Positions 17,466 through 26,226 of a stretch of DNA of 64,000 nt are shown piece after piece (the first letter of the stretch is position 1; each line of letters begins with the position of its first letter). Both the position numbers and the translations under genes were made by a program. Source of the DNA: Nitrososphaeria archaeon. Lineage in GTDB: Archaea > Thermoproteota > Nitrososphaeria > JACIWG01. The stretch spans positions 62,001-126,000 of the forward strand of contig JARVJP010000006.1 of NCBI GenBank assembly GCA_029776065.1. Reading direction: 5' to 3'. The notes under the pieces are model-generated. The model was not told the origin of the DNA, did not search any database, and saw only the letters and a program-made list of their open reading frames with translations.

Positions 17466-19202
17466 ATGAAGCTTCGGCAGAAGACAATAATAATCTTACT
17501 TCTAACCACATTTTTACTTATCACGGCTCAAATAGCCATTGCGATCAATATGACAGAAAACTTCATCAAATTCGAGGAATCAGATGTAGAACGTGAGATT
17601 AAAAAGACACTTAATATAATCGATAAGGATATGATATCTTTAAGCATGACTACCCAAGACTGGGCATACTGGGACGACACATACAAATTCATGCAAGATC
17701 GAAATCAGGAATACATCGAGAGCACTGCAACAGACATGGCCTTAGACACCCTTAAACTTAATCTCATGCTTTACATAGACCTTCAAGGCCAAATTGTTTA
17801 TAGTAAGCATTATGACTTGAAAAACAAGGCCACCCTCCCCCTTCCAGACGAGATAAACAGGCACATTCAGATAGGTTCATTAATCTTTGAAAGTACATTG
17901 AAAGGAGAAAAGACACAAGGGTTTATTGCTCTACCAGAGGGGTTGATAATCTTCGCTTCTAAACAAATATTAACAAGCAAACTAGAAGGACCACCGCAAG
18001 GAATCCTCATATTCGGGCGTTATTTTGAAACTACTGATATCAAACAGCTTACACAAATCTTGAACTTGACAGTCACCCTATACAGCGTCGAAGACTTAGA
18101 GATGCCTTCAGATTTTCGATGGGCCAAATCACACCTAACGGAAGGAGTACCGATCTACGTTTCACCCATTAACATGGATACTATTTCAGGCTATACCCTA
18201 ATAAAGGACATCTACGGGAATAACGTAGCCATATTAGGGGTAAGTAAGTCACGCCATATCTTTAAGGAGGCACAATCTAATATATTCTATTTAATCTTAT
18301 CCGCTATCTCTTCATGCATTTTAATAAGCACTGGAACTATATACATAATAGAGAAAAGTGTTTTACGGCCATTAGACAGGTTCAGCGATGAAATTAATAA
18401 AATCGGTAAGAGAGGAGATATCTCTCTGAGATTGAAGTTTACAGGCGACGATGAGTTAGCGAAATCAGCTAAGGCAGTAAACAACATGCTCAACGAACTT
18501 GAACAAGCCCAAAAGAGGATACAGACTGAACGAATCTCAGCGATTAGCCAAGCTACGACAATAATCGCCCATGACTTAAGAAACCCCCTGCAATCTATTA
18601 TGAACTATACTTACTTAGCAAAGGAGGACTGCAAATTCTTACCAGATGAGTACCAGGGCTTCGTCGCTAACCATAAGCAGAAATTAGAAGCGATAGAGAA
18701 GCAGGTAAAGTACATAGACAAGGCAGTTTTAGATTTATTATATTATGGCACTTCAACGGACATAAAACCTGTTCCGATAGATCTGTACCAGTTGATCGAT
18801 GAAGTCTTGAATACGATTGACGTCCCATCTGATATAAAGGTCTCAATAGAGCAAAAAACAAGTATTCCAAAAACTAAAACTGACCCACTCATTATAAAAC
18901 ACATCCTAATGAACATCATAATCAACGCTATCGATGCTATGCCAAATGGGGGAAGATTAGCCATCAAAGTCTTTAAAGAAATAGATACAGTTTGTGTGAG
19001 CGTAACGGACACAGGAGTAGGGATACCTAAAGAAAACCTTGAGAAGATCTTTACACCCCTTTTTACAACAAAGTCTAAGGGTAAAGGACTTGGTTTATCC
19101 GTATCTAAAAAGTTGATCGAACAATTAGATGGGACAATATCTGTTGAAAGCCAAGAAGGAAAGGGTACAACATTCACCGTACAATTACCAATTAAGGAGT
19201 AG
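17466..19202 (+). CDS. membrane sensor histidine kinase (CHASE4-like, HAMP, HisKA, HATPase)
   Basis: 578 residues. Order of parts: N-terminal helix (about 7-28), an extracytoplasmic sensor resembling CHASE4 (TTQDWAYWDDTYKFM near residue 70), second helix near 275-295, HAMP linker (LRPLDRFSDEI), the phospho-acceptor H-box AHDLRNPLQSI with His369, and an ATPase domain with N-box NIIINAIDAMPNGG, G1 DTGVGIP, F-box FTPLFTTKSKGKGLGLS. All kinase boxes are intact. No response regulator is encoded nearby, so it is an orphan kinase. A TATA-like AAATATTTAAGG lies about 35-40 nt upstream of the ATG. The ligand is unknown. Confidence 0.93.
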   Translation: MKLRQKTIIILLLTTFLLITAQIAIAINMTENFIKFEESDVEREIKKTLNIIDKDMISLSMTTQDWAYWDDTYKFMQDRNQEYIESTATDMALDTLKLNLMLYIDLQGQIVYSKHYDLKNKATLPLPDEINRHIQIGSLIFESTLKGEKTQGFIALPEGLIIFASKQILTSKLEGPPQGILIFGRYFETTDIKQLTQILNLTVTLYSVEDLEMPSDFRWAKSHLTEGVPIYVSPINMDTISGYTLIKDIYGNNVAILGVSKSRHIFKEAQSNIFYLILSAISSCILISTGTIYIIEKSVLRPLDRFSDEINKIGKRGDISLRLKFTGDDELAKSAKAVNNMLNELEQAQKRIQTERISAISQATTIIAHDLRNPLQSIMNYTYLAKEDCKFLPDEYQGFVANHKQKLEAIEKQVKYIDKAVLDLLYYGTSTDIKPVPIDLYQLIDEVLNTIDVPSDIKVSIEQKTSIPKTKTDPLIIKHILMNIIINAIDAMPNGGRLAIKVFKEIDTVCVSVTDTGVGIPKENLEKIFTPLFTTKSKGKGLGLSVSKKLIEQLDGTISVESQEGKGTTFTVQLPIKE

Positions 19203-19308
19203 GTATAGAAGCCAGCTGATTAGAGCAGGTTATAGTTAACTCCAAATTCTCATACACTAAGCGAAAGATTTAAAGAGAATAGTAATCATCACTGGATGAA
19301 CATAAATA

Positions 19309-20172
19309 TTGCAGAAGACTAAAGCACAGAAGTTTTATGAGGAAAATTCGCTCAATAATTTCTCACGTAAAGACATACTAGAGGGAAACGTAGTTAAGAT
19401 CAACCCAGCCTTGATAACTATAACAGATGGCTTAGTAGGTAAAATTGAAAAGGAAGAACTACAGAATAGAGTACGGGAAAACGCACTACGGCTCCTAAAG
19501 AACAAAGTGAGAACCTTCCATGTGGATATCAACTTCGAAGACTACAAAGGATTCGGAGTAAGAAGACCGGATGTGAACGATAGTATCTTTACAAGAATGT
19601 TAAATAAGGAGATTCGTTCTCTTAATGGGTTTCTGAACTTGCATCTTTTAACCAACTCACCACTAGACAAAATCCACAAGTATAGAGATATTGGGGCGGG
19701 TGCAATATGCTTCCAACTTGATGCAATAGACAACCCAAGCCAATTAGGTGAGGTCGTTGAATACATCCTCAAATTAGGTGCTACAGCAAGCCCTGTAATA
19801 GAGACCGTCGGATCAGAAAGCCTAAGAGTAAAGCCGGTTGAAGAAACAGTGAAGCTTCTAAGCCCCATATTGTATAAGATAGGGATGTTGACCTTTCAGG
19901 CTGTTAGTACCGCGTCTAGGTCTGATCAGTCTGATGTTAGGTTTGATAAGGCGCGGGTAGATAAATACGTAAAAAAGGTTAAAGGACGGTTTAAGGGGAC
20001 AATACAGGTTCAAGGGGGTATCACAAGCAAGACGGTAGGGGAAGCTGTATCTGTTGGAGCAGAATTTCTAGTTGTGGGAACACAGATATTTAGAAACAGA
20101 GAAGGTTTGAAACCTGAACAAGTTGTTGAGTTGTTGTTAAAGAAATATAGTGAGACGTTGGCAGAGGTTTAG
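19309..20172 (+). CDS. ribulose-phosphate 3-epimerase-like TIM barrel, divergent
   Basis: 287 residues, longer than the usual 220 of ribulose-5-phosphate 3-epimerase. The barrel strands look like the family: FHVDINFEDYKG (metal His/Asp strand), NLHLLTN, GAGAICFQLDAI, ATASPVIETV, and the phosphate-binding end GTIQVQGGITSKTVGEAVSVGAEFLVVGTQIF. The N-terminal 60 residues are extra and the catalytic details differ, so another phosphosugar or a binding-only role is possible. It starts at a TTG (a stop lies just upstream in frame) about 105 nt after the kinase gene and is followed by an AlkD-like gene on the same strand. Confidence 0.72.
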   Translation: MQKTKAQKFYEENSLNNFSRKDILEGNVVKINPALITITDGLVGKIEKEELQNRVRENALRLLKNKVRTFHVDINFEDYKGFGVRRPDVNDSIFTRMLNKEIRSLNGFLNLHLLTNSPLDKIHKYRDIGAGAICFQLDAIDNPSQLGEVVEYILKLGATASPVIETVGSESLRVKPVEETVKLLSPILYKIGMLTFQAVSTASRSDQSDVRFDKARVDKYVKKVKGRFKGTIQVQGGITSKTVGEAVSVGAEFLVVGTQIFRNREGLKPEQVVELLLKKYSETLAEV

Positions 20173-20246
20173 AGCAACAAGCCACCAAAGCACCATATGC
20201 AAAGAATTATATTCGAGCCCGAGAAGGCATTAAGTGGTGTTTATAG

Positions 20247-20930
20247 GTGATATACGCGAAGATTCTAGAACGTTTACAGTCACTTTCTAACCCAAACATT
20301 GTAAAAAGCATGGAACGCTACGGCATTAACACTAAGAACTTGTACGGTGTCCCTATACCCGAGTTAAGACTAATCGCTAAAGAGGTTGGGAAAGATCATG
20401 AGCTGGCTTTGAAGCTTTGGGAGTCGAGCATTCATGAAGCACGTATGTTAGCCACGATGATAGATGACCCAAATATGGTCTCTGAAGATCAGATGGGAGC
20501 ATGGATCAAAGATGTAGATTCATGGGACATATGTGACGCATGCTGTGGAAATTTATTTGATAAAACACCCTATGGTTACAGGAAAGCAGTGGAGTGGAGT
20601 GCCAGAGAAGAAGAATACGTTAAAAGAGCTGGCTTCGTATTAATGGCGGAGTTAGCGGTCCATGACAAGAAGTCTAAAGATGAACAGTTCTACGAGTTCT
20701 TCCCAATTATTATTAGAGAATCCACTGATGACAGGAACCTCGTCAAGAAGGCTGTAAACTGGGCTCTGAGACAGATGGGGAAGAGAAGCATCACATTAAA
20801 TCAGAGGGCATTGTACACCTGCGAGCAATTAAGAAAATCAAGTTCTAGGACAGCAAGGTGGATAGCTACTGACGCTTCACGCGAACTTATGAGTAAAAAG
20901 GTTCAAACTAAGCTAAGAACTCAGCAGTAG
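20247..20930 (+). CDS. AlkD-like DNA alkylation repair protein, copy 2
   Basis: 227 residues, a clear paralogue of the protein encoded at 12962-13648: the same length and shared phrases such as YGVPIPELRLIAKEVGKDHELA, HEARMLATMIDDPN, DSWDICDACC, RAGFVLMAELA, LVKKAVNWALRQMGKRS and SRTARWIATDA. HEAT-like repeat DNA glycosylase family. The start is a GTG at 20247. The gene sits 74 nt after the epimerase-like gene and may share its transcript. Two copies 7 kb apart on opposite strands suggest either duplication with divergence or separate acquisition. Confidence 0.87.
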   Translation: MIYAKILERLQSLSNPNIVKSMERYGINTKNLYGVPIPELRLIAKEVGKDHELALKLWESSIHEARMLATMIDDPNMVSEDQMGAWIKDVDSWDICDACCGNLFDKTPYGYRKAVEWSAREEEYVKRAGFVLMAELAVHDKKSKDEQFYEFFPIIIRESTDDRNLVKKAVNWALRQMGKRSITLNQRALYTCEQLRKSSSRTARWIATDASRELMSKKVQTKLRTQQ

Positions 20931-20952
20931 TCTAAACATCTACCTTCTATTA

Positions 20953-21366
20953 TTAACTTGTTTCAGAAGAGGGCGGAGCCCTTGCCTTCCTCTTCGAACC
21001 CTTCGGCCTGCCTTTTCTTCTTACATGCTTCTTAACCACTTCTTCCATGGTGGTCGGTGCTTGTGAAGGGGCGGGTTGTTCGATTGATGTCTCTGTTGAA
21101 ACCATGGTCTTAAGACCTTGGGTTTCAATAACTGTAGGACTAGGTTCAGGTGTAGTGAGAGCTTGTGGTTCAAGTGGCTTAACCTGCTGAACCATGGGCG
21201 CAGTAAGTTCTTGAGGTGGTGTGGAAGCGCTTAGTGGAGGTTCTGCCTTAATCCCACTAACCTTTGGTTTGGTTTCTTTTTCGCTAAAGAGCCAGTAGAG
21301 GACAAGAGCTATAGCTGAGATTATACCGCCTATTAGGGCTACAAGTGCCCATTGCTGCATCGACAT
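20953..21366 (-). CDS. single-pass membrane protein with an AT-hook-like basic tail
   Basis: 137 residues in three parts: an N-terminal membrane helix (about 6-27, WALVALIGGIISAIALVLYWL), a Pro/Thr/Gln-rich flexible linker, and a strongly basic C-terminus VRRKGRPKGSKRKARA. The KGRPKGSKRK core resembles an AT-hook (GRP flanked by basic residues), a minor-groove DNA-binding element. If the tail is cytoplasmic the protein could tether DNA to the membrane; it could equally bind acidic polymers or RNA. No family recognised. A TATA box (TTATATATTT, 21391-21400 on the plus strand) lies about 28 nt upstream of the ATG. Confidence 0.65.
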   Translation of the reverse strand: MSMQQWALVALIGGIISAIALVLYWLFSEKETKPKVSGIKAEPPLSASTPPQELTAPMVQQVKPLEPQALTTPEPSPTVIETQGLKTMVSTETSIEQPAPSQAPTTMEEVVKKHVRRKGRPKGSKRKARAPPSSETS

Positions 21367-21390
21367 TATATAGCTGAAATCTTAATAGTC

Positions 21391-21400
21391 TTATATATTT
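21391..21400 (-). promoter_or_regulatory. TATA box for the AT-hook-like membrane protein gene
   Basis: AAATATATAA on the minus strand, centred about 28 nt upstream of the ATG at 21366, consistent with leaderless transcription. Confidence 0.55.
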
Positions 21401-21446
21401 TAGGGTATCAAATATTTTTAATTAACAAATCTAGATATATTAATAA

Positions 21447-21489
21447 CAAAAGAGAGTAGTAATCAGGGATAGGGGGTTTCTTATTCCCT
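21447..21489 (-). terminator. probable terminator after the 901-residue surface protein gene
   Basis: On the minus strand an imperfect stem (AGGGAATA ... TATCCCT, complement of 21465-21489) follows the stop codon and leads into a pyrimidine-rich CTCTCTTTTG stretch. Weak but well placed. Confidence 0.4.
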
Positions 21490-21495
21490 TTTTTC

Positions 21496-24201
21496 TTAAG
21501 ACGGCTCTGAATCCGGTTTTTCTTCTTTTAGCTTAGGTTCCTCTACAGGCTCTTGCTCTACTTCAGGTTTTAGCTCCTGCGGGGCTTCTGTTGGCGTCCC
21601 TTCCTGCTCTTCTTTTCCTTCACCTTCTTCCTTAGGTGCTTCACCTTCAACCTGTACTTCAGCCTTCTTATATGATCTGTACCGTTTAAATATGATTAAA
21701 GAGACTATTAGAATTATTGTAGCTATTATTATAACCCAGATTATCACCATGGTTAGATCCTCGGCGTAGACTGCCTTCATAGATAGTCTACTTGCCTCAC
21801 CTTTGAACTCTATTTCTATTGGGTTGCTCTTTGAGTTTAAGACACCTGTCCATTCTACAAAGTTATACTTTCCACCCAACGCACCTAGTATCCCCTCCAT
21901 ATTCACAGTATCTGGCGCAGTAAGGATTACCTTAGTAAATTCACGGTATTTTAGTCCACTAGGAGATATGTCGATAATGGCGCCGATGTTTGATGACGCG
22001 TCTAAAGTGTACTCTCTCAGTCCTTGAACCTTTGTACTATTAGCCACCAGACCAACACCTGGAACCCTGGCTGAAGCCTCTATCAGATTTTCTCCATGTT
22101 GAACTGTCAATAAGTTTACGCATGTTCCATCAGGTAATGTGACTGTCGAAGTTGATCTCAACCCAACACCATTCCAGAAGACCTCAACCCCGGTTGCTGG
22201 TCGCCCTTCAACAGAGAGAACCGCTGAAACCTGAACCTCCCTATCAACGACGCTGGTCTTCTCAGTGGTTAGTTTTAAGCTTGCCTTATAAGAGGTTGGG
22301 GTTAGTTGCAGAGTTGACGCGGTAAAGCCTTCTGCTGAAATGGTAATAGTGACCTTACTTGTTGAGAGAACGTCACCTATAACTAGGACCTCGCTATCTT
22401 CAGCTTTTAAGAAGATGCTGCCAAGTACTTGGAAAGACGATGTATTGCTCGAGGAGATGCTTAAGGTTAGAGACTCCGCTAACACTGCAGGGGAGCCGGC
22501 TGAAGAAATGATCTGAATAGCTATTGGTAGTTTTGTACCAGCTAGTGGTTTAATTGAGGTTACGAATAAGGTTGATGGTCGAACTTCATGAACAACGACT
22601 GAGGCGCTGCCTGATGGAAGCCCGCTTCCTGAAGCTGAAAGAGTCGATGTTCCAGGTGTCTTACCTGTTACCTTGAAAAGAGAGTAATAGTCTTTCTTGG
22701 CGATGAATGTGGTTGATTCAACGTCAGCGATCTTGGTGTTGGATGAGGATAGTGTTACATATGTGTCTTGTTGTACAGGGGCAGGTACTCCCGTTGAAGA
22801 TAAGATTAGAAGTGCTGAGGGAACTTCTCCTCCCGCGGGAACAGGGGGTGTAATCAATTTCATACTAGCAGGGGTTGGTTCGTATACAGCGAAGGCGGCT
22901 TCTGTTCCGGTGAAGTTTGACGCAACTACTGTCACCTTTGAACTGCCTGGGAGCTTAGGCACTACTGCGGTATACGCCATTGAAGAGTTTGCGGGGATGG
23001 TGATTGTAGGTGGTGTGTCTAAGATTTCGCTACTTGAAGAAAAGAGGTTAACGATAGTGGATTTGTTTACTTTGCATGGTAGACCTTTGTCATTTAGAGC
23101 TTGTACAAGTAGGCCTTGGTACTCTAGTTCATCAGCTGGCAAGTTCTTTGCCAACGAATATATCTTCAATGAGACGGGTTTCCTTTCTGATTCTACTACA
23201 GTGATTTTAGTTGACGCAGTAGTCATATTTTCTGCGGAAGCATAAATTGTCACTGTGCCTGTCAAGTTGACAGTCTTTATCGTAGCCAAAGCGTACCACT
23301 TCTCAATTTCTATGGTTACACTACTTTGTACAGATACAATAGTGGAATTAGATGAAAAAAGGTTGATTCTTAATGGTGCAGGAACCTTTGCTGGCTTAAA
23401 GTCCTTATCTGTAATCATAACAGGAATATACCCGACTTCTTTTACAGTAATGTAGTTTGGTAACCATATATACAAATTTTCAGGCTTAGAACCAGCTACG
23501 GTAAACTTTGAAGAGTCTGACTTAAGGTCAGAACTAGACGCTGTAATCGTGGTGCTACCTATAAAACCGGTTGTCTTCAACTTTAATGAATTAGAAAATT
23601 CACCTTTAGCGATTCTTATAGTTCCTTGGACTACATCAGCGACATATGGAGTTGAAGAAGAGAGGAACACATCTATATTTGACCTAGCCTTAGCCGGCTT
23701 CCCATAAGAGTCGACGATGGTAACTATAACATCGGCTTCAGCCCCGACTGATGGCGCTAGTACGGAAGGCAGTAACGTTAACTTAAGAGAGACTGGTGTG
23801 CCTGCTGGAGGCTCTACTGTTATAGTCGATTTAGCAGACTGGAGACCGGAAGAAGACACAGAGATTTCAGCGGTTTTCTTTTCGAGAATGCTACTTGTGG
23901 CTTCAACCATAGTGTAATACTCTTTAGTCCCTATTTCAACTGAATTTGGTACTTTAAGAATTCGTTCATCAGAGCTTGATATGGTTACGTTTATTGGATC
24001 ATCTAAAACATAAGGCCGTCCTTTTGAATCAACAACTGACACAAAAAAGGCTGAATGCTGTTTTCCGTCAGCAGGAAAAGACTTAACACACGGAGTTATG
24101 ACCAATGATAGTTGAGGAGCTGACGCACCATTAACTAAACCTAAAACAGGTAATAGAAGAAGGGTTAGGATAAACACCACTATTACGCTCTTTTTCACCA
24201 A
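21496..24201 (-). CDS. large cell-surface protein with tandem Ig-like (Big-type) domains
   Basis: 901 residues: a signal peptide (VKKSVIVVFILTLLLLPVLGLVNGASA), then about seven or eight repeats of roughly 90 residues with the recurring pattern 'P-x-SL-x-L ... D--G-P--V ... I-LSSSN--I ... I------Y---FKV ... GTS-LTASGSGL', typical of Big/invasin-like beta sandwiches. A distinct C-terminal module follows (SNIGAIIDISPSGLKYREFTK region), then one membrane helix near 815-840 and a Glu/Pro-rich cytoplasmic tail of about 55 residues. It is probably a stalk or adhesin on the cell surface. It is transcribed away from the pilus genes, sharing their upstream region. Starts TTG or GTG, three nt apart. Confidence 0.85.
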   Translation of the reverse strand: MVKKSVIVVFILTLLLLPVLGLVNGASAPQLSLVITPCVKSFPADGKQHSAFFVSVVDSKGRPYVLDDPINVTISSSDERILKVPNSVEIGTKEYYTMVEATSSILEKKTAEISVSSSGLQSAKSTITVEPPAGTPVSLKLTLLPSVLAPSVGAEADVIVTIVDSYGKPAKARSNIDVFLSSSTPYVADVVQGTIRIAKGEFSNSLKLKTTGFIGSTTITASSSDLKSDSSKFTVAGSKPENLYIWLPNYITVKEVGYIPVMITDKDFKPAKVPAPLRINLFSSNSTIVSVQSSVTIEIEKWYALATIKTVNLTGTVTIYASAENMTTASTKITVVESERKPVSLKIYSLAKNLPADELEYQGLLVQALNDKGLPCKVNKSTIVNLFSSSSEILDTPPTITIPANSSMAYTAVVPKLPGSSKVTVVASNFTGTEAAFAVYEPTPASMKLITPPVPAGGEVPSALLILSSTGVPAPVQQDTYVTLSSSNTKIADVESTTFIAKKDYYSLFKVTGKTPGTSTLSASGSGLPSGSASVVVHEVRPSTLFVTSIKPLAGTKLPIAIQIISSAGSPAVLAESLTLSISSSNTSSFQVLGSIFLKAEDSEVLVIGDVLSTSKVTITISAEGFTASTLQLTPTSYKASLKLTTEKTSVVDREVQVSAVLSVEGRPATGVEVFWNGVGLRSTSTVTLPDGTCVNLLTVQHGENLIEASARVPGVGLVANSTKVQGLREYTLDASSNIGAIIDISPSGLKYREFTKVILTAPDTVNMEGILGALGGKYNFVEWTGVLNSKSNPIEIEFKGEASRLSMKAVYAEDLTMVIIWVIIIATIILIVSLIIFKRYRSYKKAEVQVEGEAPKEEGEGKEEQEGTPTEAPQELKPEVEQEPVEEPKLKEEKPDSEPS

Positions 24202-24388
24202 ACTTTATCCCACACATTTCAACTTACATACCTAATTTTTAAAGTTTATGGGAAAACCATGGTAAAAAGATATTTTAAAACCAAAAATTCTTCCCTCTTA
24301 TTTTACTATTAAAAGGCTGTATACATTATAGATGGATTGTAGAAGTAAAAGGTTAAGTTTAAATTATTCATAAATAGTTTATTAGGTG

Positions 24389-26161
24389 ATGGCGAAAACA
24401 AAATTACCAAGCATCTCCTTTGTTGGGCTATCCTATGCCTATTTTGGATGGTTCGGAAAAAGGGCACTTAAAGTCTTTAAGAATATTGAAAAGACCCTCG
24501 AGGCAGCCAATATACGTATCCACCCAGAAACATACCTCTCTATGAGTGGCCTCGCTTTCTTCACTTCACTTATAGTCTTTTCAATAGCAGCCGTAGTAGG
24601 CTACCTCTTATTTAGCCCTCTAATGATTGTGTTATTGATCGTACCGTTCTTTGTTTTGATAATGTTCATATTTTACCCTAACTTCGCTGCGATAAATAGG
24701 GCTTCGAACCTTGACACAGAAGTCCCTTTTGCAGCATCATATGTTAGCGTGCTAGCTTCAGGTGGGATATCACCCTTCAAAGCCTTTGAGAAGCTTAAAG
24801 ATGTTAAATTTCTCCCACAGCTGAGTTCTGCTGCTAAGCTCGTATACATCGATACCAGAGCGAGGGGGATCGATCCTGTTACTTCTCTAGAGGAAAACGC
24901 AAAACATGTGCCAAGCAACGAGTACAAGGACTTCGTGCTAGGGTATGCTTCAACTTTAAGAGTTGGAGGAGATACTGAACACTACCTTCTAAGAAGGACC
25001 GAGGTGATGTTCAATAATAGGAAGACTAAGATGAGGATTATCGGGGATCGAATCGCTTTACTAATGGAGAGCTACATAACTGTAGCAATACTGTTGGCTT
25101 TAGCATTATATGTCATGTATATTGTTACGAAGATCATGCCCTCTGGGGGAATTGAATTGTTCTCAGCAAGCAGTTTTGTTCTATTCTCCTACATATTCTT
25201 ACCAGTACTTTCAATTGTGTTTCTATATCTTATAGATATTACAGCACCCAAGTACCCTATATCAGACTATCGGGCCTACAAATGGTTCGCAGCAACAACT
25301 CCCATAACAATACTTCTGACGATCCCCATGGTTTTAGCATTCTTCATCGATATTGAATTAGGCCCCTTGCAACCCCTAAATGATTTTGTAGTCTCAGTTA
25401 GACAGCTACTTGGATTAGACTACGGGTTTGAAGGCGGGGTCGGCATAAGCCTAGTCATGATGATAACATTCCTCCCAGGTATGATAGCAGACTTCTATTA
25501 CTCAAGGCAGAATCAGACAGCGGCAACAGGAATAACCAACTTCCTCCGTGACCTCGTTGAAATTAGAAAGACGGGGATCAGCCCTGAGAAGTGCATCTTC
25601 TACCTGTCAAAGAGGGATTACGGCAACTTCACGAAAATATTGAAGATAATGTCCAACCAGATCAACTGGGGGCTCTCATTTAGAAAGGTAATGGGGTACC
25701 TAAGGGAGCGCATACATGGGTGGTTGAACTTGATGTCAATGTTCCTTCTGATAGACTCCATCGATGTTGGAGGGGGTACGCCGGAAACACTTGAAACCCT
25801 AGCTTCATTCAATGAATCCATTATGGCAATCGAGAAGGAGAAGAAGTCCGTTCTTAGGCCGCTTTTACTTCTACCCTATCTCGGAGGAATTATTTTGCTG
25901 ATCTCCACCATCACGATCCTCTTCTTCGCTAGAAGTGTCTTCCAAATGTACTCTGCTGCATTCGCCTTCTCGGACTTTATCAAGCTCTTTATCCCACCGA
26001 TCATATTCAACACGGTCTTCATGGGGCTAGTAGCAGGTAAGGTGTCTGGAGAAAGAGTTAGCGCAGGATTCTTACACGCATTCATACTTGCGTTAATATC
26101 GCTTATCGCTCTATATCTCGCACCAATACTGATGGGTTCATTTAAGATAGTTACTCTTTGA
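24389..26161 (+). CDS. type IV pilus/archaellum-type membrane platform protein (TadC/FlaJ-like)
   Basis: Polytopic membrane protein of about 590 residues, the inner-membrane platform on which pilins are assembled. It has two type II secretion F-like halves: the first contains VPFAASYVSVLASGGISPFKAF and YTST-like FVLGYASTLRVGGD, the second contains ITNFLRDLVEIRKTGISPEK and SIDVGGGTPETLETLASF. Helix pairs follow each half, ending with a cluster of helices at the C-terminus. Its ATPase partner is encoded 12 kb downstream at 38396. A GTG at 24386 precedes the ATG by one codon. It is the first gene of the plus-strand pilus block. Confidence 0.9.
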   Translation: MAKTKLPSISFVGLSYAYFGWFGKRALKVFKNIEKTLEAANIRIHPETYLSMSGLAFFTSLIVFSIAAVVGYLLFSPLMIVLLIVPFFVLIMFIFYPNFAAINRASNLDTEVPFAASYVSVLASGGISPFKAFEKLKDVKFLPQLSSAAKLVYIDTRARGIDPVTSLEENAKHVPSNEYKDFVLGYASTLRVGGDTEHYLLRRTEVMFNNRKTKMRIIGDRIALLMESYITVAILLALALYVMYIVTKIMPSGGIELFSASSFVLFSYIFLPVLSIVFLYLIDITAPKYPISDYRAYKWFAATTPITILLTIPMVLAFFIDIELGPLQPLNDFVVSVRQLLGLDYGFEGGVGISLVMMITFLPGMIADFYYSRQNQTAATGITNFLRDLVEIRKTGISPEKCIFYLSKRDYGNFTKILKIMSNQINWGLSFRKVMGYLRERIHGWLNLMSMFLLIDSIDVGGGTPETLETLASFNESIMAIEKEKKSVLRPLLLLPYLGGIILLISTITILFFARSVFQMYSAAFAFSDFIKLFIPPIIFNTVFMGLVAGKVSGERVSAGFLHAFILALISLIALYLAPILMGSFKIVTL

Positions 26162-26192
26162 AAAGACCATAAAATGGCTTTGCCTACCGGAA

Positions 26193-26204
26193 ATATTTAA
26201 ATAC
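26193..26204 (+). promoter_or_regulatory. TATA box for the first pilin gene
   Basis: ATATTTAAATAC about 28-30 nt upstream of the ATG at 26227, in a 65-nt gap after the platform gene. It suggests the pilin and the genes after it can be transcribed on their own. Confidence 0.6.
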
Positions 26205-26226
26205 AATACATCCTTCTGAATAGACA

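Noticed and set aside
22697-23245. 182-codon plus-strand frame within the 901-residue surface protein gene
   Set aside because: It is an antisense shadow of the repeat region; repeats with regular codon use often leave open antisense frames.
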